Shown here piece after piece: positions 8,826 through 17,809 of a DNA stretch of 64,000 nucleotides. The translations under genes and the position numbers were made by a program. The notes under the pieces were generated by a model, which saw only the letters and a list, made by a program, of their open reading frames with translations, did no database searches and had not been told where the DNA came from. The first letter of the stretch is position 1. The number at the start of each line of letters is the position of its first letter. The DNA is from Halorubrum distributum JCM 10118 (GTDB lineage: Archaea; Halobacteriota; Halobacteria; Halobacteriales; Haloferacaceae), in NCBI RefSeq assembly GCF_000337335.1, contig NZ_AOJN01000023.1, positions 93,541-157,540 on the forward strand, read 5' to 3'.

Positions 8826-9377
8826 ATGCGCGAAACCGAGGGCGACGACGCCGAGAACGCCGACGGCGAGGGCGACGGGCCGACCGACGAACTCCCCGAC
8901 CGGGTCCGGCGGGCGTTCGCGGACCACGGCTCCTTCGAGCGCGACGGCGACGGGTGGGTCTCGACGACGACCGCGTTCGACGGGCGCGTCCGCGCCGAGC
9001 CGGCCGAAGAGGGGAGAGTCGAGTTCACGGTCGCCGTCCGCGTGCCGACGCTGTCGGCGGTCACCGCCGACGAGGTCGCCGACGTGGTCGAGGACGGCTG
9101 GGCCGACACGTTCGAGCGCCGCGCGGTCGACGTCGGCGGCGTCACCCGGAAACGGCGGGAGTTCGATCCCGTCGTCGAGCGCGAGGGCGACGAGATCGCG
9201 GTCATCTACGAGCTCGCCGACATCAACGAGCGGCGCGGGGTCGACGACGCGGGCGCGCTGATCGACTTCGTCGAGGGGACGTACGTTCAGGGCGTCATCC
9301 CCGGCTACGAGTACACGGCGCCCGTCTCGGACCTGCTCTCGGCCGCGCGCCAGCAGGGCGGCGGCGGGCCGGTCTGA
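8826..9377 (+). CDS. DUF5813-type haloarchaeal protein
   Basis: This 183-residue acidic cytosolic protein starts with a disordered Asp/Glu/Gly stretch of about 25 residues. A conserved alpha/beta domain follows (LPDRVRRAFADHGSFE, then FDGRVRAEP and GVIPGYEYTAPVSDLL). I recognise the pattern as the haloarchaea-restricted DUF5813 family, for which no function is known. It lacks membrane or metal-binding signatures. It is divergent from the ATP-grasp gene. Confidence 0.7.
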   Translation: MRETEGDDAENADGEGDGPTDELPDRVRRAFADHGSFERDGDGWVSTTTAFDGRVRAEPAEEGRVEFTVAVRVPTLSAVTADEVADVVEDGWADTFERRAVDVGGVTRKRREFDPVVEREGDEIAVIYELADINERRGVDDAGALIDFVEGTYVQGVIPGYEYTAPVSDLLSAARQQGGGGPV

Positions 9378-9476
9378 GGGACCGCGGGCCGGTCAGCGGG
9401 AGGGCCGGCCGGGCCGACGGGGCGGCGGCCGGGCTGCGGCCGATAGGGGGAAGTGTCGGCGGTCCGTACGGCGACC

Positions 9477-9800
9477 ATGCTCGCGCTGTTCGGGTTCGGC
9501 AGCCTCCTCGCCTTGGTGGCGTTCCACACGTTCCTCGCCGGTGTCGCGACCCGTTTCTTCCGGATTCAGCTCTCGACGTCGTGGGGGTCGGTCGTGTACA
9601 CCCTCGTGTTGACTCCCCTGCTGTTGCTCGTCTCGACGCTCGTGTTCACGGGCGCGCTCGGCGTCGGGACCGGGATCAACGTCGGGAGCTCGACCATCCT
9701 GCTGGCGCTGCTCGTCGCGCTCCCGCTGGCGCTCGGCGTCGCGATCGACTACCTCTACGTCCCGTCGCCCGACGAGTACGAGCTGCCGGACACGCGCTGA
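9477..9800 (+). CDS. small integral membrane protein of unknown function
   Basis: About 107 residues form three hydrophobic segments (near residues 2-22, 38-62 and 72-92) and a short acidic cytoplasmic tail, YVPSPDEYELPDTR. A GTG 24 bases upstream is an alternative start, but the ATG gives a clean first helix. No catalytic motif is seen. It follows the DUF5813 gene by about 100 bases and may share its transcript. Confidence 0.62.
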   Translation: MLALFGFGSLLALVAFHTFLAGVATRFFRIQLSTSWGSVVYTLVLTPLLLLVSTLVFTGALGVGTGINVGSSTILLALLVALPLALGVAIDYLYVPSPDEYELPDTR

Positions 9801-9861
9801 GAGCCCTCGGACTCGCGCTGAGAACTCCGGATACCGCTGAGAACGCTCGAACGGGACGGCT

Positions 9862-10455
9862 TCAGCGGTCGACCAATCCGGCCACGACCTCCTCGACCCG
9901 CGCCACCACGTCCTCCGGCGCGCGCGTGGCGTCGACGCGGTGGAACCGTCCGGGGTCGGCGTCGATCAGGCGCTCGTAGTTGTCGCGCACGGCCGCGAGG
10001 TAGCCGTCGCGCTCGAACTTGTCGGTCCGGCCGGCGCGCTCGGCCGCGGTCTTCGGGTCCAGATCGAGGTAGATCGTCGCGTCCGGCGGGCGGGAAAACG
10101 CGGCGTGGATCCCGCGGACGTACTCCACCGGTCGCTCGATTCCGGCGTCGGCGCGCGCGAGCGTCGCCCCCTGATAGGCGAACCGCGAGTCCGAGTAGCG
10201 GTCGGAGATCACCAGGTCGCCGTCGGCGAGCGCCGGCCGCACCGTCTCCGAGAGGTGGTTCGCGTGGTCGGCGGTGTACAAGAACAGCTCCGCGAGCGGG
10301 TCGGCGTCCGGGTCGCCCATCGAGCGCCCCACCGCCTCGCCGTACCAGCTGTCGGTGGGTTCGCGGGTGAACGTCGCGTCGGGGTACACGTCCTGGAGCG
10401 CCTCCCAGACCGTCGTCTTACCGCTGCCGTCGAGCCCCTCCAGCGTGATCAGCAT
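9862..10455 (-). CDS. tmk: thymidylate kinase (dTMP kinase)
   Basis: This 197-residue enzyme phosphorylates dTMP to dTDP. The P-loop is GLDGSGKTT at residues 7-15. [11 protein letters not shown] near 29-39 is the dTMP-binding DR[E/T]P-type loop. [12 protein letters not shown] near 85-96 is the catalytic DRY motif, and [10 protein letters not shown] near 139-148 is the LID region. Length is normal. The ATG immediately precedes the first beta strand; the much longer open frame upstream is an antisense shadow of the CNNM gene. Confidence 0.93.
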   Translation of the reverse strand: MLITLEGLDGSGKTTVWEALQDVYPDATFTREPTDSWYGEAVGRSMGDPDADPLAELFLYTADHANHLSETVRPALADGDLVISDRYSDSRFAYQGATLARADAGIERPVEYVRGIHAAFSRPPDATIYLDLDPKTAAERAGRTDKFERDGYLAAVRDNYERLIDADPGRFHRVDATRAPEDVVARVEEVVAGLVDR

Positions 10456-10549
10456 GGTGGCGTTCCGCCGTGGCGAGGAATAAACGGCGCGGGTCCGGTC
10501 CGTGCGTCCGAGCCCCCCTCGGTCCGAGCGCGGGTCCGCCCGACGGCCC

Positions 10550-10630
10550 TTTTTAGTGACCCCTCCCCGAACGGCCGGCATGGTCGACGACTCGTCAGCA
10601 CCACGCGCGCTCGGGGGAGACGGATGGTAG
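10550..10630 (+). promoter_or_regulatory. TATA box and 16-codon upstream ORF before the CNNM/CorC gene
   Basis: TTTTTAG at 10550-10556 resembles a TATA box. An ATG at 10580 sits where a leaderless transcript would begin. It opens a 16-residue frame ([16 protein letters not shown]) whose TAG at 10628 overlaps the start of the next gene by 7 bases. A purine-rich GGGGGAGA just before the downstream ATG could serve as a ribosome-binding site. Whether the small frame is translated is unknown. Confidence 0.4.
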
Positions 10631-11994
10631 CGATCGCCGTCTCGCTCTCGCGGGTGGCGGCCGCCCTCGTGTTGGTCGTCCTGAACGGCTTCTTCGTCGC
10701 CTCGGAGTTCGCGTTCGTCAGGATACGGGCCACCTCGGTCGACCAGCTGGTCGAGGACGGGAAGGCGGGCGCGGAGACGCTCCAGGAGGTGATGACCAAC
10801 CTCGACGACTACCTCGCGGCGACGCAGCTCGGGATCACGCTCGCGTCGCTCGGACTGGGGTGGATCGGCGAGCCAGCCGTCGCGGCGCTCATCGAGCCCG
10901 TCCTCGGCCCGCTCCTGCCCGAGGGGCTGGTCCACCTCGTCGCGTTCGCGATCGGGTTCTCCTTCATCACCTTCCTCCACGTCGTCTTCGGCGAGCTCGC
11001 GCCGAAGACGATCGCCATCGCGCAGGCCGAGCGGATCTCGCTTCTGCTCGCGCCGCCGATGAAGCTCTCGTACCTGATCTTCTCGCCCGGCATCGCGGTG
11101 TTCAACGGCACCGCGAACGCGTTCACGAGCCTGATCGGCGTACCGCCCGCCTCGGAGAGCGACGAGACGCTCGAAGAGCGGGAGATACGGCGCGTGCTGG
11201 CCCGCGCGGGGGAGGCCGGCCACGTCGACGAGTCCGAGGTCGCCATGATCGAGGGCGTCTTCGAGCTCGACGACACCGCGGCCCGCGAGCTGATGGTCCC
11301 CCGCCCGGACGTCGTCTCGCTGCCCGCGGACGCGTCGCTCTCGGCGATCCGCGAGACGGTCCTCGAGGCGGGCCACACCCGGTACCCGGTCGTCGAGAAC
11401 GACGACGCCGACCGCGTCGTCGGCTTCGTGGACGTGAAGGACGTGCTGCGCGCGACCGAGACGGGCGACGACGGCGCGACCGCGAGCGACCTCGCCCGAG
11501 AGATCCTCGTCGTCCCGGAGACGACGAGCGCGAGCGACCTCCTCGTCCAGTTCCGCGACGAGCGCCGGCAGATGGCGGCGGTGATCGACGAGTGGGGCGC
11601 CTTCGAGGGGATCGCCACGGTCGAGGACGTCGCCGAGGCGCTCGTCGGCGACCTCCGGGACGAGTTCGACGTGGCCGACGGCCGGCACACCATCCGGCGG
11701 ACCGGCGACCGGACGCACGAGGCCGACGGCTCGGTCGCGCTCCTCGACGTCAACGACGCGCTCGGCACCGACCTCAGCGGCGACGGCTACGAGACGCTCG
11801 GCGGGTTCGTCCTCGACCGCATCGGGCGGTCCCCCGAGGTCGGCGACGTCGCGGAGACTGAGGCGTACGCCTTCGAGGTCACCGCGGTCGACGGCGCGCG
11901 CATCTCGACGGTACGCGTCACGCGGCGCGACGATCCCTCGGAGTCGGCGGACGACGGCGACGGTGAGGGTTCGCCCAATGGGGACGCGGCGTAA
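10624..11994 (+). CDS. CNNM/CorC (hemolysin C-like) membrane protein with CBS pair
   Basis: This 456-residue protein has a DUF21/CNNM membrane domain (about 1-185) with the family block [15 protein letters not shown] near 19-33 and [12 protein letters not shown] near 122. A CBS pair (about 205-330) contains MVPRPDVV and YPVVEND. A C-terminal CorC_HlyC domain (about 345-435) contains [10 protein letters not shown] and [14 protein letters not shown]. Relatives are implicated in Mg or Co efflux or sensing, with CBS domains binding nucleotides. The ATG precedes the first helix with no in-frame alternative nearby. It is divergent from tmk. Confidence 0.88.
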   Translation: MVAIAVSLSRVAAALVLVVLNGFFVASEFAFVRIRATSVDQLVEDGKAGAETLQEVMTNLDDYLAATQLGITLASLGLGWIGEPAVAALIEPVLGPLLPEGLVHLVAFAIGFSFITFLHVVFGELAPKTIAIAQAERISLLLAPPMKLSYLIFSPGIAVFNGTANAFTSLIGVPPASESDETLEEREIRRVLARAGEAGHVDESEVAMIEGVFELDDTAARELMVPRPDVVSLPADASLSAIRETVLEAGHTRYPVVENDDADRVVGFVDVKDVLRATETGDDGATASDLAREILVVPETTSASDLLVQFRDERRQMAAVIDEWGAFEGIATVEDVAEALVGDLRDEFDVADGRHTIRRTGDRTHEADGSVALLDVNDALGTDLSGDGYETLGGFVLDRIGRSPEVGDVAETEAYAFEVTAVDGARISTVRVTRRDDPSESADDGDGEGSPNGDAA

Positions 11995-12088
11995 CGGCGC
12001 CGAGCGAGTTCGGCCGTGAACGGGAGCGGGCGACCCCGCCGGCGCGACGACGCGAGCGTTTTTCACCCGCGGGCGCGACCGGGGGCGT

Positions 12089-12952
12089 ATGTACGACCGG
12101 ATCTGCGTCCCCACCGACGGCAGCGACGCGGCCGCGGCGGCCTTCGAGCACGTGCTGGCGATCGCCGCCGACCACGGCGCGACGGTTCAGCTCCTCCACG
12201 TCGCGGACACGACCCGCGACAGCGTGACCCGGATCGGCGGCGACGTGGTCGACGTGCTGGAACGGGAGGGCGAGTCGATCGTCGAGGAGGCGGCGGCCCG
12301 CGCCGCCGACCGCGGCGTCGACGCGGAGACGGCCGTCCGGCAGGGGGGCGTGCCCGAGACGGTCGCCTCGTACGCCGAGGAGCTCGACGCCGACCTCGTC
12401 GCGATGTCGACGCGCGGGCGGGAGGGGGTCGAACACCTCGTCGGCAGCACGACCGAGCGCGTCGTCCGGCAGTCGCCCGTACCGGTGCTGGCGCTCCGCC
12501 CGGGCGACGAGACCGTCCCGTATCCGTACGAGGACGTCCTAGTGCCGACCGACGGGAGCCCTGCCGCGACCGCCGCGCTCGACCGCGCGCTCCCGATCGC
12601 GGAGCGGGCGGGCGCGACGGTCCACGTCCTCTCGGTCGTCGACACCGGCGGGATCGGTATCGGGGACCACGTCGAGGTGGACGTCCTCTCGGAGTACGCC
12701 GACGACGCGGTCGCCGAGGGCGTCGAACGCGTCGAGGCTGCCGGGCTGGAGGCGGTCGGCGCCGTCGAGGTCGCCTCCTCGGCCGCGCGCGGGATCCGGG
12801 CGTACGTCGACGACCCCGGCGTCGACCTCGTGGCGATGGGGACGCACGGCCGGACCGGCGTGGGGCGGTACCTGCTGGGGAGCGTCGCCGAGCGCACCCT
12901 CCGGACTGCCCCCGTCCCGGTGCTGACGGTCCCGGTTCCCGAGGCGGAGTAG
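12089..12952 (+). CDS. tandem universal stress protein (two UspA domains)
   Basis: This 287-residue protein holds two UspA domains. Domain 1 (1-140) starts [15 protein letters not shown] and has [17 protein letters not shown]. Domain 2 (about 148-283) starts [13 protein letters not shown] and has [18 protein letters not shown], an intact G-x2-G-R-x9-GS ATP-binding signature. Such proteins bind ATP or c-di-AMP-like nucleotides and respond to stress; the specific trigger is unknown. A second, single-domain UspA is encoded at 27427. Confidence 0.9.
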   Translation: MYDRICVPTDGSDAAAAAFEHVLAIAADHGATVQLLHVADTTRDSVTRIGGDVVDVLEREGESIVEEAAARAADRGVDAETAVRQGGVPETVASYAEELDADLVAMSTRGREGVEHLVGSTTERVVRQSPVPVLALRPGDETVPYPYEDVLVPTDGSPAATAALDRALPIAERAGATVHVLSVVDTGGIGIGDHVEVDVLSEYADDAVAEGVERVEAAGLEAVGAVEVASSAARGIRAYVDDPGVDLVAMGTHGRTGVGRYLLGSVAERTLRTAPVPVLTVPVPEAE

Positions 12953-13050
12953 TCCGGCCGTTCCCGTCAACGTCAGCCGCCGATGCGTCGAATTTCCAGA
13001 GCGTCTGACGCCGCGGTAGGTTTACGGGGCTTCCACGCGATAAGACTCGC

Positions 13051-13947
13051 ATGAAAGTGTTGGTAGCCGGCGGGACCGGGTTCATCGGGTCGTACCTCTG
13101 TCGCGCGCTCGCGGACGACGGCCACGCGGTGACCGCGCTCTCGCGATCGCCCGAGGAGGCGCCGGAGGGCGTGACGGGCGTCACCGGCGACGTGACCGAC
13201 TACGACTCCATCGCGTCGGCCGTCGACGGCCACGACGCGGTCGTGAACCTCGTCGCGCTCTCGCCGCTGTTCGAACCGGACGGCGGCAACCGGATGCACG
13301 ACCGGATCCACCGCGGCGGGACCGAGAACCTCGTCCGCGCGGCCGAGGACGGCGGGGTCGACGGCTTCGTCCAGCTGAGCGCGCTCGGCGCGGACCCGAA
13401 CGGCGACACCGCCTACATCCGCGCGAAGGGCGAGGCCGAGGAGATCGTCCGCGAGAGCGGCCTCGACTGGACGATATTCCGCCCCTCGGTCGTCTTCGGC
13501 GAGGGCGGGGAGTTCGTCTCGTTCACCAAGCGGCTGAAGGGGATGTTCGCGCCGGGCGTCCCGCTGTACCCGCTTCCGGGCGGCGGGAAGACGCGGTTCC
13601 AGCCGATCCACGTCGAGGACCTCGTGCCGATGATCGCCGCCGCGGTGACCGACGACGAGCACGCCGGCGAGACGTACGAGGTCGGCGGGCCGGAGGTGCT
13701 CACGCTCCGGCAGGTGACGGACCTCGTCTACGAGGCGGAAAAGAAGGGCGTCACCATCGTCCCGCTCCCGATGCCGCTCGCGAAGATAGGCCTCTCGGTC
13801 CTCGGCGCGGTCCCCGGGTTCCCGATGGGCGCGGACCAGTACCGCTCGCTGAAGTTCGACAACACGACCGCCGACAACGACGTCGGCGCGTTCGGCGTCG
13901 ACACGGCCGAACTGACCACGCTCGGCGAACACCTCGGGATCCGATGA
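13051..13947 (+). CDS. NAD(P)-binding epimerase-like protein (NDUFA9/atypical SDR family)
   Basis: This 298-residue protein has an N-terminal Rossmann motif GGTGFIGSYLCRAL at residues 7-20, VVNLVAL near 64 and FRPSVVFGEGGEF near 144. The classic YxxxK pair is replaced by YIRAKGEAE near 122-130. This pattern fits atypical SDRs annotated as complex I NDUFA9-like, which bind NAD(P)H in quinone or lipid-linked contexts. It is probably a cytosolic, membrane-associated oxidoreductase, with unknown substrate. It is monocistronic, about 110 bases before cetZ1. Confidence 0.82.
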   Translation: MKVLVAGGTGFIGSYLCRALADDGHAVTALSRSPEEAPEGVTGVTGDVTDYDSIASAVDGHDAVVNLVALSPLFEPDGGNRMHDRIHRGGTENLVRAAEDGGVDGFVQLSALGADPNGDTAYIRAKGEAEEIVRESGLDWTIFRPSVVFGEGGEFVSFTKRLKGMFAPGVPLYPLPGGGKTRFQPIHVEDLVPMIAAAVTDDEHAGETYEVGGPEVLTLRQVTDLVYEAEKKGVTIVPLPMPLAKIGLSVLGAVPGFPMGADQYRSLKFDNTTADNDVGAFGVDTAELTTLGEHLGIR

Positions 13948-14005
13948 GCCGGAGAACGAACGTGTCAACTGTCCTAATCTCAACGCTGGTAACCGCAACC
14001 GAAGG

Positions 14006-14048
14006 CTTATATACGAGATCACGTTCTGTTCAGTTCAAACGCGGAGGG
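14006..14048 (+). promoter_or_regulatory. cetZ1 promoter and ribosome-binding site
   Basis: CTTATATA at 14006-14013 is a good TATA box. GGAGGG at 14043-14048 lies 8 bases before the cetZ1 ATG, so this transcript should carry a short leader with a real Shine-Dalgarno sequence. Most promoters in this window look leaderless. Confidence 0.6.
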
Positions 14049-14056
14049 AGCACACG

Positions 14057-15235
14057 ATGAAACTCGCAATGATCGGATTCGGACAGGCGGGGGGCAAAGT
14101 CGTCGACAAGTTCTTGGAGTACGATAAGCGGACGGGCTCCGAGATCGTTCGGGCCGCAGCGGCCGTCAACACGGCGAAGGCGGACCTCATGGGGCTCGAA
14201 CACATCGCCGAGGACCAGCGCGTCCTCATCGGCCAGTCGCGCGTGAAGGGCCACGGCGTCGGCGCTGACAACGAACTGGGCGCGGAGATCGCCGAGGAGG
14301 ACATCGACGAGGTCCAGGGGGCGATCGACTCGATCCCGGTCCACGAGGTCGACGCCTTCCTCGTCGTCGCCGGGCTCGGCGGCGGGACGGGCTCCGGCGG
14401 CGCGCCGGTGCTCGCGAAACACCTCAAGCGGATCTACACCGAGCCGGTCTACGGGCTCGGCATCCTGCCGGGCAGCGACGAGGGGGGCATCTACCCCCTC
14501 AACGCGGCCCGTTCGTTCCAGACGTTCGTCCGCGAGGTGGACAACCTGATGGTGTTCGACAACGACGCCTGGCGGAAGACGGGCGAGTCCGTCCAGGGCG
14601 GCTACGAAGAGATCAACGAGGAGATCGTCCGGCGGTTCGGCATCCTCTTCGGCGCCGGCGAGATCCAGCAGGGCCAGGAGGTCGCCGAGAGCGTCGTCGA
14701 CTCCTCGGAGATCATCAACACGCTCTCCGGCGGCGGCGTCTCCACGGTCGGCTACGCGGAGGAGGAGGTCGAGGAGCGCTCCTCGGGCGGCCTGCTCTCG
14801 CGGCTGCGCGACGACGGCGACGACGAGGAGCTCGACAGCGCCCACACCACGAACCGGATCACCAGCCTCGTGCGCAAGGCGGCGCTCGGCCGGCTCACGC
14901 TCCCCTGCGAGATCGAGGGCGCCGAGCGCGCACTCCTCGTGCTCGCTGGCCCGCCGGAGTACCTCAACCGGAAGGGTATCGAGCGCGGGCGGAAGTGGCT
15001 CGAAGAGCAGACCGGCTCGATGGAGGTCCGGGGCGGGGACTACCCGTACCGCGGCGCCGGCTTCGTCGCGACCGTCATCCTGCTCGCGGGCGTCACGAAC
15101 GTCCCGCGGATCAAGGAGCTCCAGCAGGTCGCCATCGAGGCGCAGGACAACCTCGACGAGATCCGCGAGGAGAGCGACGAGAACCTCGACGAGCTCGTCA
15201 GCGACGACAGCGACGAGCTGGAATCCCTGTTCTAG
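14057..15235 (+). CDS. cetZ1: tubulin-like cell-shape GTPase CetZ1
   Basis: This 392-residue member of the tubulin/FtsZ superfamily keeps the N-terminal nucleotide loop GFGQAGGKVVDKF (residues 7-19). The tubulin signature GGGTGSGGAP is near 112-121 and LGILPGSDEGG near 132. An acidic C-terminal tail ends DELESLF. The overall sequence is of the CetZ1 type, which in Haloferax controls the plate-to-rod transition and motility and is dispensable for division. It acts at the cell envelope as a polymerising GTPase. It lies 18 bases upstream of cofC, an arrangement I recall from other haloarchaea, so the two are probably co-transcribed. Confidence 0.92.
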   Translation: MKLAMIGFGQAGGKVVDKFLEYDKRTGSEIVRAAAAVNTAKADLMGLEHIAEDQRVLIGQSRVKGHGVGADNELGAEIAEEDIDEVQGAIDSIPVHEVDAFLVVAGLGGGTGSGGAPVLAKHLKRIYTEPVYGLGILPGSDEGGIYPLNAARSFQTFVREVDNLMVFDNDAWRKTGESVQGGYEEINEEIVRRFGILFGAGEIQQGQEVAESVVDSSEIINTLSGGGVSTVGYAEEEVEERSSGGLLSRLRDDGDDEELDSAHTTNRITSLVRKAALGRLTLPCEIEGAERALLVLAGPPEYLNRKGIERGRKWLEEQTGSMEVRGGDYPYRGAGFVATVILLAGVTNVPRIKELQQVAIEAQDNLDEIREESDENLDELVSDDSDELESLF

Positions 15236-15253
15236 GGCCCGCCGTCCGCTGCG

Positions 15254-15901
15254 ATGGAGGTCATCGTCCCCTTTTCGACCGACCGCCCGAAGTCGCGACT
15301 CTCCGATGTCCTCTCGCCCGACGAGCGACGTGACTTCGCGAGAGCGATGCTCGACGACGTACTCGACGCGGTCGCGGCCGCCGACGGCGAGCCGCGCGTC
15401 CTCGCCACCGACCCGGTCGACGTCGACTCGCCGGTCACCGTCGACGACCGCCCGCTGACAGACGCGGTGAACGCGGCGCTGGACGCGCGGCTGGGAGCGG
15501 ACAGCGAACGCGGAGGAGCAGTTGAGCCGGTCGCCGTCGTGATGGCCGACCTCGCGCTCGCGACGCCGGCCGCGCTCGACCGCCTGTTCGAGGCCGGCCG
15601 CGACGCGGACGTGGCCGTGGCGCCGGGCCGCGGCGGCGGCACGAACGCGTTCGTGGCCTCGCACCCGGAGTTCCAGGTGGACTACCACGGCGCGTCGTAC
15701 CTCGACCACCGCGAGATCGCGAGCGAAATCGACGCGGCGTTCAGGACGGTCGACTCCCATCGGCTCGGCACCGACGTCGACGAGCCGGCCGACCTCGCGG
15801 AGGTGCTGATCCACGCCGAGGGGCGGGCCGCGGCGTGGCTCCGCGAGGCCGGCTTCGCGCTCGACGCGGAAGAGGGGCGCGTGGCGGCGGTTCGAGAGTG
15901 A
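15254..15901 (+). CDS. cofC: 2-phospho-L-lactate guanylyltransferase
   Basis: This 215-residue nucleotidyltransferase activates 2-phospholactate (or PEP) with GTP for coenzyme F420 synthesis. It begins [20 protein letters not shown], close to the family start MxVxVPFxxxxPKTRLS. It keeps [12 protein letters not shown] near 117-128 and [13 protein letters not shown] near 135-147. It is the immediate downstream partner of cetZ1, and another F420 gene, cofG, lies about 640 bases further on. It is about the normal size. Confidence 0.92.
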   Translation: MEVIVPFSTDRPKSRLSDVLSPDERRDFARAMLDDVLDAVAAADGEPRVLATDPVDVDSPVTVDDRPLTDAVNAALDARLGADSERGGAVEPVAVVMADLALATPAALDRLFEAGRDADVAVAPGRGGGTNAFVASHPEFQVDYHGASYLDHREIASEIDAAFRTVDSHRLGTDVDEPADLAEVLIHAEGRAAAWLREAGFALDAEEGRVAAVRE

Positions 15902-15964
15902 GGCGCCGCCGAACCGCGCCGCGCGCCTCCCGCCCCGTCCGCGGTCAGTGACGCGACAGTGAGG

Positions 15965-16360
15965 TCACCGCCGAGTCAACTCGCCCGTTTCTTGGATGTC
16001 GAAGAGAAGGGCCTCCGTCTCGTCCCCCGACGGGACGAAGTGAACGTGGCCCTCGTCGGTCAGCGTCGAGTTCTCTTCGTACGCGCGATAGCGGACGAGA
16101 TACCGTCCCGCGTCGACGACCCCCTCGGCCGTCGCCTCCCCGTCGGGCCCGACGTCGAACGACGAACTGAACGCTCTCGCCGCGGCCTCCGTCGCACCGT
16201 CGTCGCCGTAGAACGCTACTTCGACGGTGTAGGGTGCGTCCGTCTGGTTGAACACGGTCACGTCGATTCGAGCGCCGCGCGATCGGAGCCGCGAACAGCC
16301 GGCGAAGGCACCGGCCGCGGCGGCACCAGCTGCCCGAAGCGCGGATCGTCGGGAGGGCAT
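15965..16360 (-). CDS. putative Tat-exported lipoprotein
   Basis: This 131-residue protein starts MPSRRSALRAAGAAAAGAFAG with a twin-arginine signal. A lipobox ends AGC near residue 22, so the mature protein would be anchored outside the membrane at Cys22. The remaining 109 residues form a small beta-rich domain (VTVFNQTDAPYTVEVAFYG, then DAGRYLVRYRAYEE) resembling haloarchaeal surface domains that bind or present ligands. No enzymatic motif is visible. It is convergent with cofC and divergent from cofG. Confidence 0.78.
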   Translation of the reverse strand: MPSRRSALRAAGAAAAGAFAGCSRLRSRGARIDVTVFNQTDAPYTVEVAFYGDDGATEAAARAFSSSFDVGPDGEATAEGVVDAGRYLVRYRAYEENSTLTDEGHVHFVPSGDETEALLFDIQETGELTRR

Positions 16361-16520
16361 GGCTTCATCGTCGAGAGACGCGGGTTATCGGCTTTCGGCT
16401 CGCTTCCGACCCGAACCGCGCGTCCCCTCTCGCGCGGAGGCCGGCTCTGTTGTCCGACCCGTGTCGGCCGGCCGCGGCGTAACCGGATCCGGTGTCGTCG
16501 AGGGATCCGCAACCGCGATT

Positions 16521-16529
16521 CTTTTTAAA
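16521..16529 (+). promoter_or_regulatory. cofG TATA box
   Basis: CTTTTTAAA lies about 20-28 bases upstream of the two candidate GTG starts (16542 and 16551), consistent with a leaderless or nearly leaderless cofG transcript. Confidence 0.5.
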
Positions 16530-16541
16530 CGCCGACCGCGA

Positions 16542-17714
16542 GTGACGGCCGTGTTCGCCGGAGCCGACGAGTACGACGTCGACGTGACGGTCGACGAGCG
16601 GGCGGTCGAGCGGCTGCTCTCGGTCCGCCCGACCGACGTCGACGCGGCCGACCGGCTCACCTTCGCGCGCAACGTCTTCATCCCGCTCACGACGGCGTGC
16701 CGGTACTCCTGTACGTACTGTACCTACTACGACGTGCCCGGCGAGGCGTCGCTCCTGTCGCCCGAGGAGGTGCGCGAGCAGTGCCGCGTCGGCGCCGACG
16801 CGGGCTGTACGGAGGCGCTTTTCACCTTCGGCGACGAGCCCGACGAGCGGTACACCGAGATCCACGAGACGCTCGCGGAGTGGGGGTTCGACTCGGTCCA
16901 CGACTACCTCTACCGCGCCTGCGAGATCGCCTTGGAGGAGGGGCTGCTCCCCCACTCGAACCCCGGCGACCTGACCGAGGGCCAGTTCGCCGACCTCCGC
17001 GAGGTGAACGCGTCGATGGGCGTCATGCTGGAGACGACCGCCGACGTCGACGCGCACAGCGGTGGCCGCCGGAAGACGCCCGGCCAGCGGCTCAACACGA
17101 TCCGCGCGGCGGGTCGGCAGGGCGTCCCGTTCACCACCGGAATCTTGGTCGGGATCGGGGAGGACTGGCGCGACCGCGCCGAGAGCCTGCTCGCGATCCG
17201 CGAGCTCCACGAGCGACACGGTCACGTCCAGGAGGTCATCGTCCAGAACGTCGTCCCCAACGAGCGCTCCGACTTCCCGAAGCCCGACCTCGCGACGATG
17301 CGCCGAGTCGTGGCGATGGCCCGCGCGGCGCTCCCGCCCGAGGTGTCGGTTCAGGTGCCGCCGAACCTCTCGCCGGCGGCGGACCTCGTCGACTGCGGGA
17401 TCGACGACCTGGGCGGCGTCTCGCCGGTGACGGACGACTACATCAACCCGGCGTACGAGTGGCCAGACCACGGGGAGCTCGAAGCGGTGGCGGACGCCGG
17501 CGGCGTCCCCCTCCGCGAGCGCCTCCCGACGTACGCGCGGTTCCTCCCTGACGAAATCCGGCCCGCGGGCGTCGACCCCGCCCCGGAGCCCGACGGTCGC
17601 GAGGCGTGGATCCCGCCGACGGTCCGAGAACGGATCGCCGCGGACGACGTCCACGGGCGCCGGCTGCGAGCGGTCGCGCGCGGCGACGGGCCGCTCGCGG
17701 TTCGGAGCGACTGA
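16542..17714 (+). CDS. cofG: 7,8-didemethyl-8-hydroxy-5-deazariboflavin synthase, CofG subunit
   Basis: This radical-SAM enzyme of about 390 residues, with CofH, makes the deazaflavin core (Fo) of F420. The 4Fe-4S motif is C-x3-C-x2-C at residues 53, 57 and 60 (CRYSCTYC). LFTFGDEPDERY near 91, LETTAD near 163 and TTGILVGIGEDWRDR near 198 match the CofG group. The start is uncertain: GTG at 16542 or, nine bases later, GTG at 16551. The longer open frame upstream overlaps the divergent lipoprotein and is not used. cofH is not in the window. Confidence 0.92.
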   Translation: MTAVFAGADEYDVDVTVDERAVERLLSVRPTDVDAADRLTFARNVFIPLTTACRYSCTYCTYYDVPGEASLLSPEEVREQCRVGADAGCTEALFTFGDEPDERYTEIHETLAEWGFDSVHDYLYRACEIALEEGLLPHSNPGDLTEGQFADLREVNASMGVMLETTADVDAHSGGRRKTPGQRLNTIRAAGRQGVPFTTGILVGIGEDWRDRAESLLAIRELHERHGHVQEVIVQNVVPNERSDFPKPDLATMRRVVAMARAALPPEVSVQVPPNLSPAADLVDCGIDDLGGVSPVTDDYINPAYEWPDHGELEAVADAGGVPLRERLPTYARFLPDEIRPAGVDPAPEPDGREAWIPPTVRERIAADDVHGRRLRAVARGDGPLAVRSD

Positions 17715-17781
17715 CGCGCCGCCGCTTCGGGGCGATCGACGCCTCGCGCCGGACGTAAACAACCGCGCTGCCAGTAGCTTC

Positions 17782-17789
17782 TTTATATA
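17782..17789 (+). promoter_or_regulatory. TATA box of the mscS-like gene
   Basis: TTTATATA lies about 24 bases before the ATG at 17810. This favours that ATG as a leaderless start over the in-frame GTG at 17795. Confidence 0.55.
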
Positions 17790-17809
17790 GTCTCGTGAAA
17801 GAGTCTCTG

